The notes under the pieces: generated by a model | Seen by the model: the letters and a program-made list of their open reading frames with translations, nothing else | The model's database searches: none | What the model was told of the DNA's origin: nothing | Position numbers and translations under genes: made by a program | Shown here: positions 62,418 to 64,000 of the stretch, one piece after another | How positions within the stretch are numbered: the stretch's first letter is position 1 | Layout: every line of letters starts with the position of its first letter | NCBI RefSeq assembly: GCF_034113385.1 | Contig: NZ_JAXEXL010000009.1 | Coordinates: forward strand, 62,001-126,000 | DNA length: 64,000 nt | Direction of reading: 5' to 3' | From: Atopobium sp034113385 | Lineage (GTDB): Bacteria; Actinomycetota; Coriobacteriia; Coriobacteriales; Atopobiaceae

Positions 62418-63275
62418 CTAGGAATCTGAGGTTGTATCAGTGCCTGGTGCATCAGGCATCTTGGTAAGAAGCTCTATGGCATCAGGTAGCAAACCTTCTG
62501 GAAGAACGTCTTCAAAGGTGCCTGCATCTACAGCGGCAGCAATGGCAGGATCAATAGGCAAGCGACCTAAAACGGGAATGTGATACTCAGTAGCGGTTTC
62601 ATCCACATGGCTTTTGCCAAAAAGTTCAATCTTTTTACCGCAATCAGGGCAGGTAACATAGCTCATATTTTCTATGAGACCCAATACGGGAATATTCATC
62701 ATTTGAGCCATACGGACAGCCTTACCCACAATCATACGAGCTAAGTCCTGAGGTGAACTAACAATAATCACGCCTTCACAGGGAAGGGACTTAAATACCG
62801 TGAGTGCTACATCACCTGTTCCTGGAGGCATGTCTACGAGTAGGTAGTCTACACTGCCCCAACTGGTTTCACTCCAGAACTGACGAATGGCACCTGCTAA
62901 AACAGGTCCACGCCAAATGACGGGGTCGGACTCATGTTTGAGGACTAAATTAGCGCTCATAATTTTGATAGCGTTTTTAGATACGTTGGGCAAAAGTAGG
63001 TTACCAATACCAGTAGCGTGTTTACCGGACATACCAAACATTTTTGGAATGGAAGGACCGGTAATATCTGCATCTAAAATACCCACGCGATACCCTGCGC
63101 GCATAAGATTGATTGCCAAAATACCTGTAACCATAGACTTACCAACGCCACCTTTGCCAGATACAACGCCAATGACATGTTTTACATGCGATAAGTCATT
63201 TTGAGCATACGTATCAGATGGCTTGCCATTGCTGCCAGTCATAGTAATGGGATGATCATCTGAGCATGTGGCCAT
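62418..63275 (-). CDS. mrp: Mrp/NBP35-type Fe-S cluster carrier ATPase (285 aa)
   Basis: Deviant Walker A SGKGGVGKS near residue 40, LDADITGPSIPKMFG, LLVDMPPGTGDVALT, and the Fe-S-binding CPDC in the C-terminal part (YVTCPDCGKKIELFG). Such proteins carry a [4Fe-4S] cluster to target enzymes. The N-terminal tail (about 35 residues, Cys4 included) is short compared with the DUF59 form. AAGGAC precedes ATG 63275. The gene is divergent from the NifU-like scaffold, so both are probably part of Fe-S assembly. Confidence 0.93.
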   Translation of the reverse strand: MATCSDDHPITMTGSNGKPSDTYAQNDLSHVKHVIGVVSGKGGVGKSMVTGILAINLMRAGYRVGILDADITGPSIPKMFGMSGKHATGIGNLLLPNVSKNAIKIMSANLVLKHESDPVIWRGPVLAGAIRQFWSETSWGSVDYLLVDMPPGTGDVALTVFKSLPCEGVIIVSSPQDLARMIVGKAVRMAQMMNIPVLGLIENMSYVTCPDCGKKIELFGKSHVDETATEYHIPVLGRLPIDPAIAAAVDAGTFEDVLPEGLLPDAIELLTKMPDAPGTDTTSDS

Positions 63276-63514
63276 GGATAGTCCTTCCTATACCAACGCA
63301 CCAGTAGAGCTTTGCTTGTGCGCGTGATTATGTATGTATCAGTTGCATTCTACCCTCTCAAGGCAGCTTCTCTCATAGGTATTGCGTGTGTATCTATTTC
63401 CTACTAAAAAGCAGTGATTTGATTGACTAGGAAACACTGTGCAACTATGCAGTTTACGTGCATAAAAATGTCAACTCAGAGCAATTGTTTTTATAAATTG
63501 AGGTGTTTTTTGGT

Positions 63515-63565
63515 TATGATAGAAAGAGTTCGAAGGAGGGGGATAGCAATACTGCTGTCTCGAAC
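63515..63565 (+). promoter_or_regulatory. Promoter box and 5' leader hairpin of the NifU-like gene
   Basis: TATGAT (63515-63520) could start RNA near 63527. The RNA would begin with a hairpin: GTTCGA (63528-63533) pairs with TCGAAC (63560-63565), and inside GATAGCA (63542-63548) pairs with TGCTGTC (63553-63559) around ATAC. A strong purine stretch AAGGAGGGGG lies in the left internal loop. The rest of the 63276-63514 gap shows nothing I can name. Confidence 0.45.
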
Positions 63566-63581
63566 GAACGAGAGGAGTTCC

Positions 63582-64000
63582 ATGCAATATTCAGCGGAAG
63601 TGGAGCACATGTGTCCCGTTGCTAAGGGTGCATACCACGGTCCCGCCCCAATCCCTGAAGAGGGTAAGTGGGTTCAGGCCAAGCAAATTGGCGACATTTC
63701 GGGTTATACGCACGGTGTTGGTTGGTGCGCACCCCAGCAGGGTGCCTGCAAGCTGAGCCTTAATGTCAAAGATGGTGTCATTGAGGAGGCACTTGTCGAG
63801 ACGATTGGTTGCTCGGGCATGACTCACTCTGCTGCTATGGCAGCCGAGATTTTGCCGGGCAAAACCATTCTTGAGGCGCTTAATACAGACTTGGTATGCG
63901 ATGCCATTAACGTTGCTATGCGCGAGCTGTTCCTGCAAATCGTTTACGGTCGTACCCAAACCGCTTTCTCTGAGGGCGGACTTCCTGTGGGTACCGGTCT
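63582..64000 (+). CDS. NifU-like Fe-S cluster assembly scaffold protein, partial
   Basis: The 3' end lies outside the window; 139 residues are visible. The chain has GVGWCAPQQGACKLSLNV, ETIGCSGMTHSAAMAAEIL and MRELFLQIVYGRTQTAFSEG. This is the IscU/NifU N-domain-related form found in anaerobic Firmicutes and Actinobacteria, usually followed by a GGGtGRT protein. Cysteines in CAPQQGAC and GCSG are the likely cluster ligands. AGAGGAG precedes ATG 63582. It is divergent from mrp. Confidence 0.8.
   Translation, partial: MQYSAEVEHMCPVAKGAYHGPAPIPEEGKWVQAKQIGDISGYTHGVGWCAPQQGACKLSLNVKDGVIEEALVETIGCSGMTHSAAMAAEILPGKTILEALNTDLVCDAINVAMRELFLQIVYGRTQTAFSEGGLPVGTG

Noticed and set aside
63543..63581. 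Extension of the NifU-like protein to an ATA codon at 63543
   Set aside because: The frame is open, but the extension lies in a hairpin, is not family-like, and ATG 63582 has a good AGAGGAG.

Overview
The window looks like a stretch of the chromosome of a low-to-mid GC member of the Actinomycetota, class Coriobacteriia, most likely an Atopobium/Lancefieldella-type organism. This is inference from protein character and gene order; no database was searched. Gene order follows two actinobacterial backbones: secD-secF-(recJ)-relA-glyoxalase II-like, and polA-rpsA-coaE-uvrB. I see no insertion sequence, prophage, CRISPR array or obvious genomic island. One gene (an AraC regulator near 11.1-11.9 kb) and one intergenic strip (33.9-34.1 kb) are clearly more AT-rich than their surroundings.

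Layout. 0-6.5 kb: end of an M20 dipeptidase, an 819-residue TPR protein of unknown role, an SmtB-type ArsR metal sensor, a DUF1015 protein, a HAD phosphatase and a secreted RlpA/3D-domain wall protein. 6.6-12 kb: a MarR-controlled heterodimeric ABC exporter with a perfect 11-bp inverted repeat between it and a divergent AraC/GyrI-like regulator. 12-15.4 kb: a divergent methionyl-tRNA synthetase, a second HAD phosphatase and a small membrane protein. 15.5-24.3 kb: pyrE, the queuosine genes queH, queA and tgt, a tail-anchored coiled-coil protein, HPr, and secD-secF. 24.3-31.1 kb: an unusual RecJ-helicase fusion, the stringent-response enzyme and an MBL hydrolase. 31.1-35.4 kb: tRNA-Leu(CAA), DegV, the infC-rpmI-rplT translation operon (infC appears to start at AUA), a possible 57-residue membrane protein and an undecaprenyl-phosphate sugar transferase. 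35.4-36.1 kb: a candidate structured RNA and an XRE regulator with a palindromic operator. 36.3-42.6 kb: polA, rnhA, a cysteine desulfidase-type enzyme and rpsA with an elaborate leader. 42.8-55.5 kb: an oligopeptide ABC importer, peptidase T, an M42 aminopeptidase, a polar amino-acid ABC importer and a C26 glutamine-amidotransferase-like hydrolase. 55.5-64 kb: coaE, a lytic transglycosylase, uvrB, a GtrA protein, two FAD flavoproteins, Mrp and the start of a NifU-like Fe-S scaffold gene.

How it fits together. The 42.8-55.5 kb block is a coherent peptide-catabolic unit: peptides enter through the Opp system and are cut by PepT and the M42 enzyme, while free amino acids enter through a separate importer. 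It sits inside the otherwise conserved rpsA-coaE interval. This agrees with an asaccharolytic or weakly saccharolytic, amino-acid-using lifestyle. Mrp and the NifU-like scaffold suggest Fe-S metabolism at the right edge.

The least explained features, and the best candidates for something new, are the structured RNA at 35.5-35.7 kb, the rpsA leader with mutually exclusive helices around the ribosome binding site, the RecJ-helicase fusion, the AUA start of infC, and the large TPR and coiled-coil proteins of unknown function. All structures and promoters were read by eye and need computation to confirm.
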